Shown here piece by piece: positions 16,421 through 24,545 of a stretch of 64,000 bases of DNA. Both the position numbers and the translations under genes were made by a program. The first letter of the stretch is position 1. Every line of letters begins with the position of its first letter. The stretch comes from Saccharothrix sp. HUAS TT1 (GTDB taxonomy: Bacteria; Actinomycetota; Actinomycetes; Mycobacteriales; Pseudonocardiaceae), in the NCBI RefSeq assembly GCF_040744945.1, contig NZ_CP160453.1, positions 8,060,001-8,124,000 on the forward strand, in the 5' to 3' direction. The notes under the pieces were generated by a model. The model was not told the DNA's origin. It searched no databases and saw only the letters and a list, made by a program, of their open reading frames with translations.

Positions 16421-17026
16421 CTACGGCACCGACAATCCCGCGAGCTGCCGGTCGTGCCGACGCGCGAGGAGCAGTTGGGCGACCACCGAGCCGACGAGCG
16501 CGAGGAGCATGTCCCAGTGCGTGTCCCAGACATCCCCTTGCGTGCCCAGGAAGTCCGCCGCCGACTCGCCGCCGACCAGCGCGCCCGCCCACTCGACGAA
16601 CTCGTAGGCCGCGCTGATCGCCAGGCAGGTGGCGCTGACGAGGAAGGCGGTCCACCCGCCCGGCCGCAGCGGCGTCCGGCGCAGCAGCACCTCCCGCACC
16701 AGCACGGCGGGCACGAAGCCCTGCACGAAGTGGGCGAACCGGTCGTAGTGGTTGCGGTCGGTCCACGGCAGCTCGCCGAGCGGCACCTCGGCGTAGGTGT
16801 AGTGGGCGCCCAGCGCCAGCACCAGCGCGTGCCCGAAGATCGACCAGTACGCGAGCGCGGTCAGCGGGAACCGGCGGCGCGTCCACGCCAGCAGCGGCAG
16901 CGCGATGAAGATCGGCGCGACCTCCAGCAGCCACGTCCCGTACCCCTTGGGCCGGATGGCCGACACCGCGACCGCCACCAGGGCGAGCACCGCGAGGACG
17001 ACCGGCAGGCGATCCCTGGACTCCAC
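16421..17026 (-). CDS. DUF2238 family membrane protein
   Basis: A 201-residue integral membrane protein of the DUF2238 (YjdF-like) family with about six helices. Conserved stretches include NHYDRFAHFVQGFVPAVLVREVLLR and GDVWDTHWDMLLALVG, whose His and Asp residues are characteristic of the family; function unknown. The GTG at 17026 is the likely start, directly before ESRDRLPVVLAVLALVAVAV. It lies downstream of the glucanase/DUF1996 genes but is separated from them by a strong hairpin. Confidence 0.82.
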   Translation of the reverse strand: MESRDRLPVVLAVLALVAVAVSAIRPKGYGTWLLEVAPIFIALPLLAWTRRRFPLTALAYWSIFGHALVLALGAHYTYAEVPLGELPWTDRNHYDRFAHFVQGFVPAVLVREVLLRRTPLRPGGWTAFLVSATCLAISAAYEFVEWAGALVGGESAADFLGTQGDVWDTHWDMLLALVGSVVAQLLLARRHDRQLAGLSVP

Positions 17027-17077
17027 CCCGCGATCCTGCCACCACCGGGTCGTGCCGCGCAGCCGTCCGAAGAGGAC

Positions 17078-17103
17078 GGGCGGCGGGGTCTCCCCCGCCG
17101 CCC
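17078..17103 (-). terminator. Terminator after the DUF1996 gene
   Basis: Eleven-base perfect stem GGGCGGCGGGG / CCCCGCCGCCC with a four-base loop, starting seven bases after the DUF1996 stop on the minus strand. No T-tract, as is common in high-GC actinobacteria. Confidence 0.75.
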
Positions 17104-17109
17104 GCTCAT

Positions 17110-18042
17110 CTAGATGGGGTTGCCGTTGGTGCCGCAGATGCGGCCGGCGTTGACGCAGTTGCGCACCCGCCGCTCCAGCTCCGGCTGGTCCCACGCGTTG
17201 ATGAAGTCGCCGTGGAAGGTGTACCCCGGCGCGTTGGTCACGTTGACCCCGTTCACCGTCCCGCCCAGCGACAGCCCGCCGCCGTTGACCGGGTAGGTGA
17301 TCAGGAACTCCATCCTGGGCAGGACCACGTTGTGCGAGGACGGGCACGACCCGTTCCAGAACACGATGTGGTCCTTGTGGTTGGCGCTGTCCAGGTCCCG
17401 GCCGTTCCAGCAGGTCGGGAAGTCGAGGTAGGTCTCCAGCTTGGTGCCCGCCGGGCAGTTCATGAAGTCCCGGCTCGACGGCGACTGCGTGGTGCACGAC
17501 CACCGCGCGGACGGGTTCTGGTCGGGGCTGGTCGCTCGGGCGTTGCCGACCACGTACCTCATGTTCGGCGGGTGCGGGACGGCGCGTTGCATGTCGTGGA
17601 TGCCCTGGTAGTACACGGTGACGCTCTCCGGCGCGACCGGCTGCCCGTTCTTGTAGAGCGTGGGCACCCAGTAGGCGGACAGGTCGACCACCGGGTCGCA
17701 CGTGGTGCCCGCCGCCTTGAGCGACGTGTACGTGGACGACGCGTTGGTCGACCGGTTGCCGAAGAACTCGTGCACGTGCGACACGCCGGTCTGGTTGGGG
17801 TAGATGATCGGGTCGTTGCCGGACCGGTGGCTCGCGCGGCAGTTCGCGCGGAACTCCGACGCGGCCTGGATGCCGGCCTGGTTCTCGATGGCCGCGGCCT
17901 GCACTGCGTCAGGCGCGGACGGGTGGCTGTCGTGACTGACGGGCCCGGCGCCCGCCGGCTGGTAGGAGACCACCGACCCGATCAGGGCCAGTGCCAGCGC
18001 GACGGACGCGGCGCCGATGACACCTCTCATTCTCGCGTTCAT
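17110..18042 (-). CDS. Secreted DUF1996 protein
   Basis: A 310-residue exported protein of the DUF1996 family, better known from fungal secreted proteins; function unproven. The signal peptide (about residues 1-32) ends in PAGAGPVSHD. Family landmarks are FRANCRASHRSGNDPIIYPNQTG, SHVHEFFGNRSTNA and TYLDFPTCWNGRDLDSANHKDH, rich in conserved His, Asp and Cys that suggest disulfides or a metal site. It follows the glucanase gene by 37 bases and is probably cotranscribed from the LacI-type operator upstream of that gene. A role in polysaccharide use or attack on fungi is inference from context. Confidence 0.85.
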   Translation of the reverse strand: MNARMRGVIGAASVALALALIGSVVSYQPAGAGPVSHDSHPSAPDAVQAAAIENQAGIQAASEFRANCRASHRSGNDPIIYPNQTGVSHVHEFFGNRSTNASSTYTSLKAAGTTCDPVVDLSAYWVPTLYKNGQPVAPESVTVYYQGIHDMQRAVPHPPNMRYVVGNARATSPDQNPSARWSCTTQSPSSRDFMNCPAGTKLETYLDFPTCWNGRDLDSANHKDHIVFWNGSCPSSHNVVLPRMEFLITYPVNGGGLSLGGTVNGVNVTNAPGYTFHGDFINAWDQPELERRVRNCVNAGRICGTNGNPI

Positions 18043-18079
18043 CCGGATCTCCTCCGATGGAGTTGATGCGGCGGCAGGT

Positions 18080-20854
18080 CTAGGAGCCGAACGTGATCCA
18101 GTTGACGTTGACGAAGTCGGCGGGCTGGCCGCTGGTGAAGGTGAGGTAGACGTCCTGCTTGCCGGTCAGGCCGGTGATGTTGGCGGGCACCGTGCGCCAG
18201 CTCTGCCAGCCGCCGGTGTTGGCGAGGGCGAAGCTGCCGATCGGGGCGGCCGTCGGGCTGCCGATCCGGACCTCCACCAGGCCGCTCACGCCGCCGCCCG
18301 CACCGCTGGCGACCCGGGCGACGAACTGCCGACCGGTGCGGGAGCCGAAGTCCACGCCCCGGAACAGCGCCCAGTCGCCGTTGGCGATGGCGGCGATGTT
18401 CTGGCCACCGCCGCTGTCCGTGGTCGTCTCCTTGATCAGGCCCTTGTGCTGGTCGTAGGACTCGGCCTGGATGGTGCCGAAGGCGTCACGGCTGACCGGC
18501 GGAGCGGTCGTGGTGGTGGTGGTGGTGGTGGTCGTCGTGGTGGTGGTCGTCGTGGTGGTCGTCGTCGTGGGGTTCACGCCGCCGGAACCGGAGTCCACGC
18601 CGCTGCCCGCCGGGCCGCGCCACGCGGTGGACGACGCCGGCACGGACAGCGTCTGCCCGTCGGAGAACGTCACCGTGGTCGTGGTCGTGCCCGGGTTGTA
18701 GGCCACGTACGTGCGGGCGCCGTTCTTGCTGAGCACGGCGTGCGTCGGCACGTTCGCGGTGACGGACGTGTCCGGCGTGCCGTACGTGTTCAGCGACGTG
18801 ATCCAGTGGTAGGCGTGCGCCCGGGAGTCACCGCTCTCCGGCTCCAGGCCCGAGCCGTACTGCGACAGCGCCTGCGCGGGGTCGGCGAGGGCCAGGAACT
18901 GGGTGATGATGTCCTTCCACTCGACCTCGGTGCCGCCGTTGTTGGCCCGCAGCTCGTTGATGTTCTGCAGGATGTCGGCCTTGTAGTCGGCGTGGTAGAG
19001 CGAGCCGCCGGTGATCGGCAGCATGTTGATGCCGTGGATCTCCTCGGGGTTGGCGGTCCACCAGGTGCTGTAGCTGGCGCCCGCGCCCCACACCATGCCG
19101 ACGGTGTCGTGCCGGAAGTTCGACGGGAAGACGGCGTTGTCCTTGTCGAACCAGTACTGGCCGATCGTGGTCTCCTGCGTGGTGTGCAGGTAGATGCCCG
19201 CGTCGCGCATCGCGGTGTCACCGGTGGCCTGGCCGAACAGCACGGCCGCGGTGGCGAACATCATGCCCTCAGAGGAGGATTCCTCGTTGTTGCCGTGCGC
19301 GAAACCGGCGTGCCCGGAGGCCCAGCCGTGACCCGCGTAGGCGTCGAAGTTGCGCAGGAACGGGAACCGGGACTCGCCGCGGTCGTAGTTGTTGGCGTCC
19401 TTCACCAGCAGCTTGACCATGCCGCCGTAGCGGGAGTCCGACGCCCAGGTCGGGTCGTGCTGGGCCAGGATGGCCGCGGCCAGCACGTAGTAGCCGGCGT
19501 GGAAGTGGTGGTCGTTCAGCTCGGCGTCGGTGCCGTAGCCGGCCGGGTAGCCGGTCAGCGCGCCCCACGTGGCGTCGTAGGCGAAGTGCCTGCCGGACTC
19601 GCCGGAGCCCGCGGTGAGCCAGTCGGTGAGCCGGTCGCGGACCATGCCGAGCAGCCGGTCGCGGCCCGTCGTGTAGCCGATCTGGTTGGCGACGCGGGCC
19701 AGCGCGGCGAGCCGCCACAGCGCCTTGCCGGTCCAGTAGGTGTCGGCCGCGCCCTTCCACGGGTCGGCGGCGTTCAGCTCCTGGTCGATCTCGGCGCGCA
19801 GCCGGTTCTGGTCGGCTGCCGACGACAGGGGGAGGGCCGGCAGGACGCCGTTGAACGTGCTGCGGGTGGTGAACGACGCGCCCTCGCGCAGCCGCATCTC
19901 ACCGCGCGGCGAGGTGTAGCGGTAGGAGGTGACGGCGTCCGAGGAGTTGAGCCACTGGTGCCGGTAGAGGGCCTGGAGGGTGCCGGTCTGGGTGCCCTGG
20001 CGAGCCGTCGTCGTGGCCGTGTAGGTGGTGGTGAGCTGCGCGTTCGACGCGTTGTACGACCAGCCGACCTTGGTGTCGGTGACGAACGAGAACGCGTACC
20101 GCTGGAACAGCGACAGCGCGTCGCGGCTCGGCAGCACGGCGACCGAGAAGAACGCGGCGTTGGAGGTGGCCTCGGCGGTGCCGACGACGTTCCAGTTGCT
20201 CGGCGAGAACAGCGCGTAGTCACGGCCGTTGATCGTGACGCCGAGGGTGGCGCCGGTGTTGCTCCAGATCGTGGTGGCGCCGTTGAAGCCGACCCGCGCC
20301 GCGCCGCCGGACGCCTCCGCGTACACGTACGGCGAGCCGTGGCCGATGGTGGTGCGCAGGGTGCGCGTGCCGTCGGTCCACAGTGGGCTGACCGTCCAGT
20401 CGGACCAGCCGTCGACCTGGGTGCGCGGCGCGTTGAGGCCGCTCACCCCGACGAACAGGTCGTCCTGGTGCATGAACTCGTAGAACCGGCCGTCCGGGGT
20501 GATGTTCGGGCTGGTCGGGTAGCCGACGCCGAGACCCTGCGCCGCCGCGTGGAAGGTCAGCGGGTGGGCGTACATGTTCTCGGAGTACGGGTTGCCCGGG
20601 TAGCGCTGGAAGGCCAGCGACGACCACCAGTCGTTGGTCGGGACCGGGCGGCCGGCCATCCGGGACGTGACCTTGGGCGTCACGGGCGCGCCGGTGGAGT
20701 CGGACGGGCCGACCGCGCCCGCGGGGCGGGTGGTGGCGTAGCTGCCCGCGCCGACCGTGACGGCGCCGGCCGTCCCGGGCAGGGCGAGGGGGATGACGGC
20801 GGCCGCGGCCACGGCGACCGTCAGGGCCGCCAGGTGGGGGCGGATTGAACGCAC
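18080..20854 (-). CDS. Secreted GH81 endo-1,3-beta-glucanase with CBM6
   Basis: A 924-residue extracellular enzyme that cleaves beta-1,3-glucan (fungal cell wall or laminarin type). The signal peptide (AALTVAVAAAAVIPLALPGTAGA) is followed by the GH81 catalytic domain, about residues 45-740, with the family motif HGNNEESSSEGMM near residue 520 that contains the catalytic glutamates. A run of about 21 Thr (763-783) links to a C-terminal CBM6 domain (residues 790-924; QAESYDQHKG, WALFRGVDFG, FVNVNWITFGS). GTG 20854 is chosen because GGAGG lies six bases upstream. First gene of a probable operon with the DUF1996 gene. Confidence 0.92.
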   Translation of the reverse strand: MRSIRPHLAALTVAVAAAAVIPLALPGTAGAVTVGAGSYATTRPAGAVGPSDSTGAPVTPKVTSRMAGRPVPTNDWWSSLAFQRYPGNPYSENMYAHPLTFHAAAQGLGVGYPTSPNITPDGRFYEFMHQDDLFVGVSGLNAPRTQVDGWSDWTVSPLWTDGTRTLRTTIGHGSPYVYAEASGGAARVGFNGATTIWSNTGATLGVTINGRDYALFSPSNWNVVGTAEATSNAAFFSVAVLPSRDALSLFQRYAFSFVTDTKVGWSYNASNAQLTTTYTATTTARQGTQTGTLQALYRHQWLNSSDAVTSYRYTSPRGEMRLREGASFTTRSTFNGVLPALPLSSAADQNRLRAEIDQELNAADPWKGAADTYWTGKALWRLAALARVANQIGYTTGRDRLLGMVRDRLTDWLTAGSGESGRHFAYDATWGALTGYPAGYGTDAELNDHHFHAGYYVLAAAILAQHDPTWASDSRYGGMVKLLVKDANNYDRGESRFPFLRNFDAYAGHGWASGHAGFAHGNNEESSSEGMMFATAAVLFGQATGDTAMRDAGIYLHTTQETTIGQYWFDKDNAVFPSNFRHDTVGMVWGAGASYSTWWTANPEEIHGINMLPITGGSLYHADYKADILQNINELRANNGGTEVEWKDIITQFLALADPAQALSQYGSGLEPESGDSRAHAYHWITSLNTYGTPDTSVTANVPTHAVLSKNGARTYVAYNPGTTTTTVTFSDGQTLSVPASSTAWRGPAGSGVDSGSGGVNPTTTTTTTTTTTTTTTTTTTTTAPPVSRDAFGTIQAESYDQHKGLIKETTTDSGGGQNIAAIANGDWALFRGVDFGSRTGRQFVARVASGAGGGVSGLVEVRIGSPTAAPIGSFALANTGGWQSWRTVPANITGLTGKQDVYLTFTSGQPADFVNVNWITFGS
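18506..18568 (-). repeat. Trinucleotide repeat coding a poly-Thr linker
   Basis: Twenty-one consecutive ACC/ACG codons (GGT/CGT on the plus strand) inside the glucanase gene. Seven identical codons in a row make it prone to slippage, which would change only linker length. Confidence 0.85.
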
Positions 20855-20884
20855 AGGGGACCTCCAGCAGGGACTCACAGCTCT

Positions 20885-20900
20885 GTGAGAGCGCTCTCAC
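20885..20900. promoter_or_regulatory. LacI-family operator upstream of the glucanase gene
   Basis: Perfect 16-bp palindrome GTGAGAGCGCTCTCAC centred 39 bases before the glucanase start. It closely resembles the TGGGAGCGCTCCCA operators bound by CebR-type LacI regulators of sugar-polymer genes in actinomycetes. It is followed upstream by a tandem GGTAAAC repeat (20906-20919). The cognate regulator is not in the window. Confidence 0.8.
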
Positions 20901-20962
20901 GCGTGGTAAACGGTAAACCGCTGGTGAGCCGTGTGTCTACGGTTGTCCGGTTCTTGCTGCTG

Positions 20963-21175
20963 TCAAGAACCCGACTGCTGGTCCTCGGTGCGCAACCGGT
21001 ACTCGCAGCCGTACTCGACCGCGTACTGCAGGTCGTAGTGGTGCACGATCTTGGGGCCGCCGTGCAGGTGGACGTGGGTGACCGTCTGCTTCGGCGACTC
21101 GGGCGGCTTGGCGTGCGAGTCGACCCGGCCGTCGAGCGGGCCACCGACGAACCGCACCACGTACGCCTGCGTCAT
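20963..21175 (-). CDS. Hypothetical 70-residue protein
   Basis: A small soluble protein opening with MTQAYVVRFVGGPLDGRVDS, a start seen in several uncharacterised short actinobacterial proteins, then a His-rich middle (THVHLHGGPKIVHHYD) that could bind a metal. Function unknown. The ribosome binding site GGGAGG seven bases before the ATG at 21175 supports it. It sits alone between the glucanase promoter region and the phosphotransferase gene. Confidence 0.7.
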   Translation of the reverse strand: MTQAYVVRFVGGPLDGRVDSHAKPPESPKQTVTHVHLHGGPKIVHHYDLQYAVEYGCEYRLRTEDQQSGS

Positions 21176-21266
21176 CGGCTGCCTCCCTCTCTTCGGCGTT
21201 GGGACCCATGGTACGAGAGGACCAGTGGGATCGCGGCTGAACCGCTGTCGGAAACAGCCGGACGGA

Positions 21267-22151
21267 TCAGTGGCCGAACCAGTGCTCGGCCAGCTCGTCC
21301 AGCGTCCGGGCGCGGGTCGGCGCCTCGCGCAGGTACCAGGCGAGGTTCGAGTAGACGTGCAGCAGGGCGTAGGCGAGCACCCGGCGCGGGTCCACCGCGC
21401 GGCCGTAGCCGCCGAGCAGCGCCCGGTTCGCCCCCCGGTCGCCGCGGGTGAGGAAGACGCCGGTGGCGACGAACTCGTACTCGGGCGCGGCGCGCATGGC
21501 TGGTTCGAAGTCGAAGAGGCCGGTGAGGCGTCCGCCGTCGATCAACAGGTGGGCGCTCATCACCTCGGTGTGCGCCAGCACCGGTTCCGGCCGGCCGAGG
21601 TCGACGGAGTCGAGGAAGTCCGGGACCTGCTCCAGCCACTCGGGCGCCAGGTTCCGATCGCGCTGCCGCGCCACGCACCCGTCGCGCTGCGTGCGCACGA
21701 ACCCCGGCCAGTCGACCGGCGGCATCGGCGGAGTGATCGCGTGCAGGGCCGCCAGCGCCTCGCCGACCTGCCGCGCCACGTCCCGCCGCGCGCCCGCGGC
21801 CAACCCCGGCCAGACGTCCCTGAGGCTCGCGCCGCGCAGCCGTTCCATGAGGACGTACCCCCACCCCCCGAACTCCCCCGCCGCGCGGAGTCCGGGTGTC
21901 GGGACGGGCAGGCGCCCGTGGACGGCCGCCAGCACGTCCCGTTCGGTGGCGACCTCGTCCAGGTGAACGGTCGGGAAGAGCTTCAGCACGTGGTGGGGCC
22001 CCACCGAGTAGACCGGCAACGACCCGTCCGCGAACCGCTCCACGTCACCGGACAGGTCCAGGTGGTCGCACAACGCCTCCACCCCAGGCCGCAGCGCGTC
22101 GTCGTCGAGCGCGTCGAACTGATCTTCGGTCGCCGCAGGGGGGAAGCTCAC
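21267..22151 (-). CDS. Phosphotransferase (aminoglycoside-phosphotransferase fold)
   Basis: A 294-residue APH-family kinase-like protein; substrate unknown. The N lobe shows VYSVGPHHVLKLFP with the ATP-binding Lys. The catalytic loop reads LAHTEVMSAHLLID where classical APH enzymes have HGDxxxxN, and the metal-binding segment is GLFDFEPAMRAAPEYEF. The Glu in place of the usual catalytic Asp recurs in a subgroup of actinobacterial relatives, but activity cannot be assumed. GTG 22151 is taken as start; the small gene at 22162 is only 10 bases upstream and likely cotranscribed. Confidence 0.8.
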   Translation of the reverse strand: MSFPPAATEDQFDALDDDALRPGVEALCDHLDLSGDVERFADGSLPVYSVGPHHVLKLFPTVHLDEVATERDVLAAVHGRLPVPTPGLRAAGEFGGWGYVLMERLRGASLRDVWPGLAAGARRDVARQVGEALAALHAITPPMPPVDWPGFVRTQRDGCVARQRDRNLAPEWLEQVPDFLDSVDLGRPEPVLAHTEVMSAHLLIDGGRLTGLFDFEPAMRAAPEYEFVATGVFLTRGDRGANRALLGGYGRAVDPRRVLAYALLHVYSNLAWYLREAPTRARTLDELAEHWFGH

Positions 22152-22161
22152 GCGCGGGAGG

Positions 22162-22356
22162 CTAGGCCGACCCGTCGGGGGCGGTCGAGCGGTTATCGTC
22201 CGGCTTGGCGTCGCAGAACTCCTCATCGGGCCGCAACGAACACCCGTCATCCACCCCGGCCGCGTCCAGCACGGCCCATATGGCGTGCGTGAGCGCCGTG
22301 TAGTCACGGGCGGGCATGTCGGCGGGCAACAGGATCTCCAGGCGGCGGTTCTTCAC
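22162..22356 (-). CDS. Hypothetical 64-residue protein
   Basis: A short soluble protein (VKNRRLEILLPADMPARDY... then ALTHAIWAVLDAAGVDDGCSLRPDEEF) with an acidic C terminus. I do not recognise a family. GGTGAGG a few bases before the GTG at 22356 supports the start, and the 10-base gap to the phosphotransferase gene suggests an operon. The protein-like pattern and high third-position GC make it a believable gene. Confidence 0.6.
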   Translation of the reverse strand: MKNRRLEILLPADMPARDYTALTHAIWAVLDAAGVDDGCSLRPDEEFCDAKPDDNRSTAPDGSA

Positions 22357-22606
22357 GGGCCTCACCCTGCACGGCGGCAAGCGGGGTCGCGATGCCCCGA
22401 GTGTGGGCGCGCGGACCGTCGGTACTCGTCACGGACGACCTGCCGGAGCCACGAGCCGTGCTCCTGCCGCCGTCTGCACGCTGCCGACTCGCCCCACCCG
22501 GACACCCGGGAACCCCCGACACCACTCGTACGGATGACCCCACTGGGCCGGCCGGCATCCCCACGGCGCGACTTCGGCGCACGCTCTGAAGATCACGACC
22601 CGCTTG

Positions 22607-22630
22607 CGCAGCCCTAGTTCCGCTTCCGCG
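22607..22630. repeat. Left 24-bp direct repeat (putative att site)
   Basis: Matches 24546-24569 at 23 of 24 positions (C at 22613 where the other copy has T). It contains the reverse complement of the LigD-polymerase gene stop region, CTAGTTCCGCTTCCGCG. Confidence 0.75.
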
Positions 22631-22635
22631 GAGCG

Positions 22636-22734
22636 CTACGCCGGCTTCCGTGCCGTCGCAGCGAACTCGTGAGTCACCGCCTCCAGCGCGGCCTCCACGA
22701 GCGCGTCGGGACCGTTGAGACGCAGCACTGCCAC
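22636..22734 (-). pseudogene. Short ORF or gene remnant
   Basis: Thirty-two codons from GTG 22734 reading MAVLRLNGPDALVEAALEAV and on to HEFAATARKPA. It looks like the helical end of a real protein, but it is preceded by an in-frame stop and has only a weak ribosome binding site. Probably a fragment left beside the left repeat; a genuine micro-protein cannot be excluded. Confidence 0.25.
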
Positions 22735-22848
22735 GACCTACCGCAGCTCGACGCGCACGTGCCCTTTACCTGGAGTGGGATACATATCTCGAATGATTCG
22801 GCGAACTGGACCTATTCCACGCTTTCACGCCTTGCGATGAGGAGAAGA

Positions 22849-23297
22849 ATGCGTTTCGTCAACCACGCCGTAGCGCTGGGCGCAGTCATGTCCCTGATGC
22901 TGACCGGGGCCACAGTTGCTACTGCGGAGACCGGCGTCGACTCGGCACGACCGGCCACGACGGCCGCCACGTCCGACCTCCTCCCGGAGTCCGAACCGCT
23001 CGACATCGGGGAGGTCCGGCCGATGGAGGATGTCTCCGACTGCAAGTTCAACCTCGATTGGCCGCACAACTCGGGCCACGTGGCCGGCAACGTGACCAGC
23101 AACCCCGGTTACTTCAAACTGGTGGCCCAGAACTCGGCTGTGAACAATTCCGGGAACGGATCCTACGTCGGCGCAGCGGCAGCTCTGGGCTGCGTCTCCG
23201 CCCGCTACTACGCCAAGGCGGAGTTCCTGGTGGCGGAGGGCAACGACGCTCGGCACGAGCGCACCCACAGGACCCGGAAATCCAGGTCAACTGCTAG
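22849..23297 (+). pseudogene. Small secreted protein, probably frameshifted near its end
   Basis: ATG 22849 follows AGGAG. A signal peptide (FVNHAVALGAVMSLMLTGATVATA) precedes a domain with DCKFNLDWPHNSGHVAGNV and LGCVSARYYAKAEFLVAEG. After about base 23235 this frame runs into basic, non-protein-like sequence until 23502, while the next frame ends cleanly with QDPEIQVNC and a stop at 23297; the final Cys would pair with an earlier one. I therefore infer a frameshift (mutation or sequencing error) at about 23235-23275. Function unknown; codon use is less GC-biased than in the neighbouring genes. Confidence 0.55.
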
Positions 23298-23390
23298 CCG
23301 ACCAGCCCGGTCCGGGCACCGTGAGTGTCCGGACCAGGCGGCACTACAGTTCAGGAGGCCGGTCACCCCGCGCGAATACGAGGTCCACTC

Positions 23391-24136
23391 ATGGCCGATC
23401 GCACCATCGACCAGCCCAGGAGCCCCGTGTTCATCGAACTGTGCCTGCTCCTGCGCGACTTCCTCGGCGATCCCGACCTCGGTGCTCAACTCGACAACCT
23501 GACCGACGACGACCTCTACCGGCATATCGCCTTCGCGGCGTCCCTCCAGCACTCCGGCCGCGACTTCGCCGCGCGGCCGACGCCGGAACTCGACCACATC
23601 GCCGCCGCCGTCCTGCGCCGGCTGTCGACCGGGTCCCTCGGCGATACCTCGCTGCGGTCACCCCAAGCGCGATACGCCACGGACGTGACACCGTGCACGG
23701 TCCAGGTGACCGATGGACCCGCAGGCGCCACAGCCCCCGACAAACCAGTCGGGGCGTTGTGGACCTCGTCCTTCCTGCCTGAGGGGACCAGCATGTGGCA
23801 GTGGGGCGAGCCGGCGGAATTCGGTCCGGACCGACCGCTGTTCACCATCACGTTCGACCAGGCAGACATCCGGCTGTTCACCATCGACTCGCCCTCCGAC
23901 TACGGGCGACTGGTGAACCGGTACCCGCGCTCGTCGAACGGTCGCGCACAGGTGTGCTGGACCCTCGCCGCCGAAGACCTCGACGCCGTGCACTGACCGT
24001 GCCCGGCCTCCTCACGGCGCAACACGTCCCGGTCACGACATCGCAGGGCACCGCGATCCTGACCGGTTGGAACGCCGAGTCCACCGCCTGGCTGCACCTG
24101 CCGAACGCCTTCGAAGTGACTCCGGTGACGACGTAG
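23391..24136 (+). pseudogene. Conserved hypothetical gene with a frameshift
   Basis: The frame from ATG 23391 (MADRTIDQPRSPVFIEL) runs to a TGA at 23996 after CWTLAAEDLDAVH. In the +2 frame the sequence continues at the same point with LTVPGLLTAQHVPVTTS and ends at 24136 with a normal stop. One missing base near 23990 explains it: adding a C restores VH-LTV. The joined product would be about 248 residues, soluble, with WTSSFLPEGTSMWQWGEPAEF in the middle. I do not recognise a function. Confidence 0.6.
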
Positions 24137-24137
24137 C

Positions 24138-24479
24138 TCAGCTCTCGGCTCCACGCCGCAACCGGCCCCGCACCTCGGACCTGTGGGCAACCCGCGGTGA
24201 CCCGACCGGAAGCCGCGGGCTCCACGCCTCCACCAACTCCTCCTCACGCGCCGCGTCGACATCGACGCCGGACGCGGCGCGGCGGTGAGACATGTTCAGC
24301 GCCGGCAGGCGGGCACGGCACGTCATCGCCGCCTCGATCAACTTCGCGCACCGCGCTGCCCGGTCGTCGCGGACACGAGCGGATGGGCTGTCCGCAGAGG
24401 ACGGTCGTCCGCTCCGCCTCTCCGGCAGCGCGCAGTTCACGTCGGAACGACGCGGCAAGATGAGAAGCAGCTCGGCCAT
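24138..24479 (-). CDS. Hypothetical 113-residue protein (doubtful)
   Basis: An ORF from ATG 24479 (MAELLLILPRRSDVNCALPE) to 24138, convergent with the frameshifted gene and ending two bases from it. Third positions are mostly G or C, which supports coding, but the protein is Arg-rich and resembles nothing I know. It may be a fragment within the putative element. Confidence 0.35.
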   Translation of the reverse strand: MAELLLILPRRSDVNCALPERRSGRPSSADSPSARVRDDRAARCAKLIEAAMTCRARLPALNMSHRRAASGVDVDAAREEELVEAWSPRLPVGSPRVAHRSEVRGRLRRGAES

Positions 24480-24545
24480 CGTCCCGGGTTATCCCACGAG
24501 AGGCCGCCATGCCAGATCATGCAGGACGTGGGAACGGCCCGTTAT

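Larger units (their letters stand above)
22357..22848. other. Long region with little coding signal
   Basis: About 490 bases between the divergently placed small gene and the secreted protein. No convincing full-length gene. It contains the left 24-bp direct repeat (22607-22630) and a 32-codon minus-strand ORF next to it; base composition becomes less GC-rich toward 22780-22850. Confidence 0.6.

Noticed and set aside
22304..22617. Several 70-110-codon open frames on both strands in the gap
   Set aside because: All are Arg/Pro-rich, mutually overlapping and lack ribosome binding sites; none resembles a protein family.
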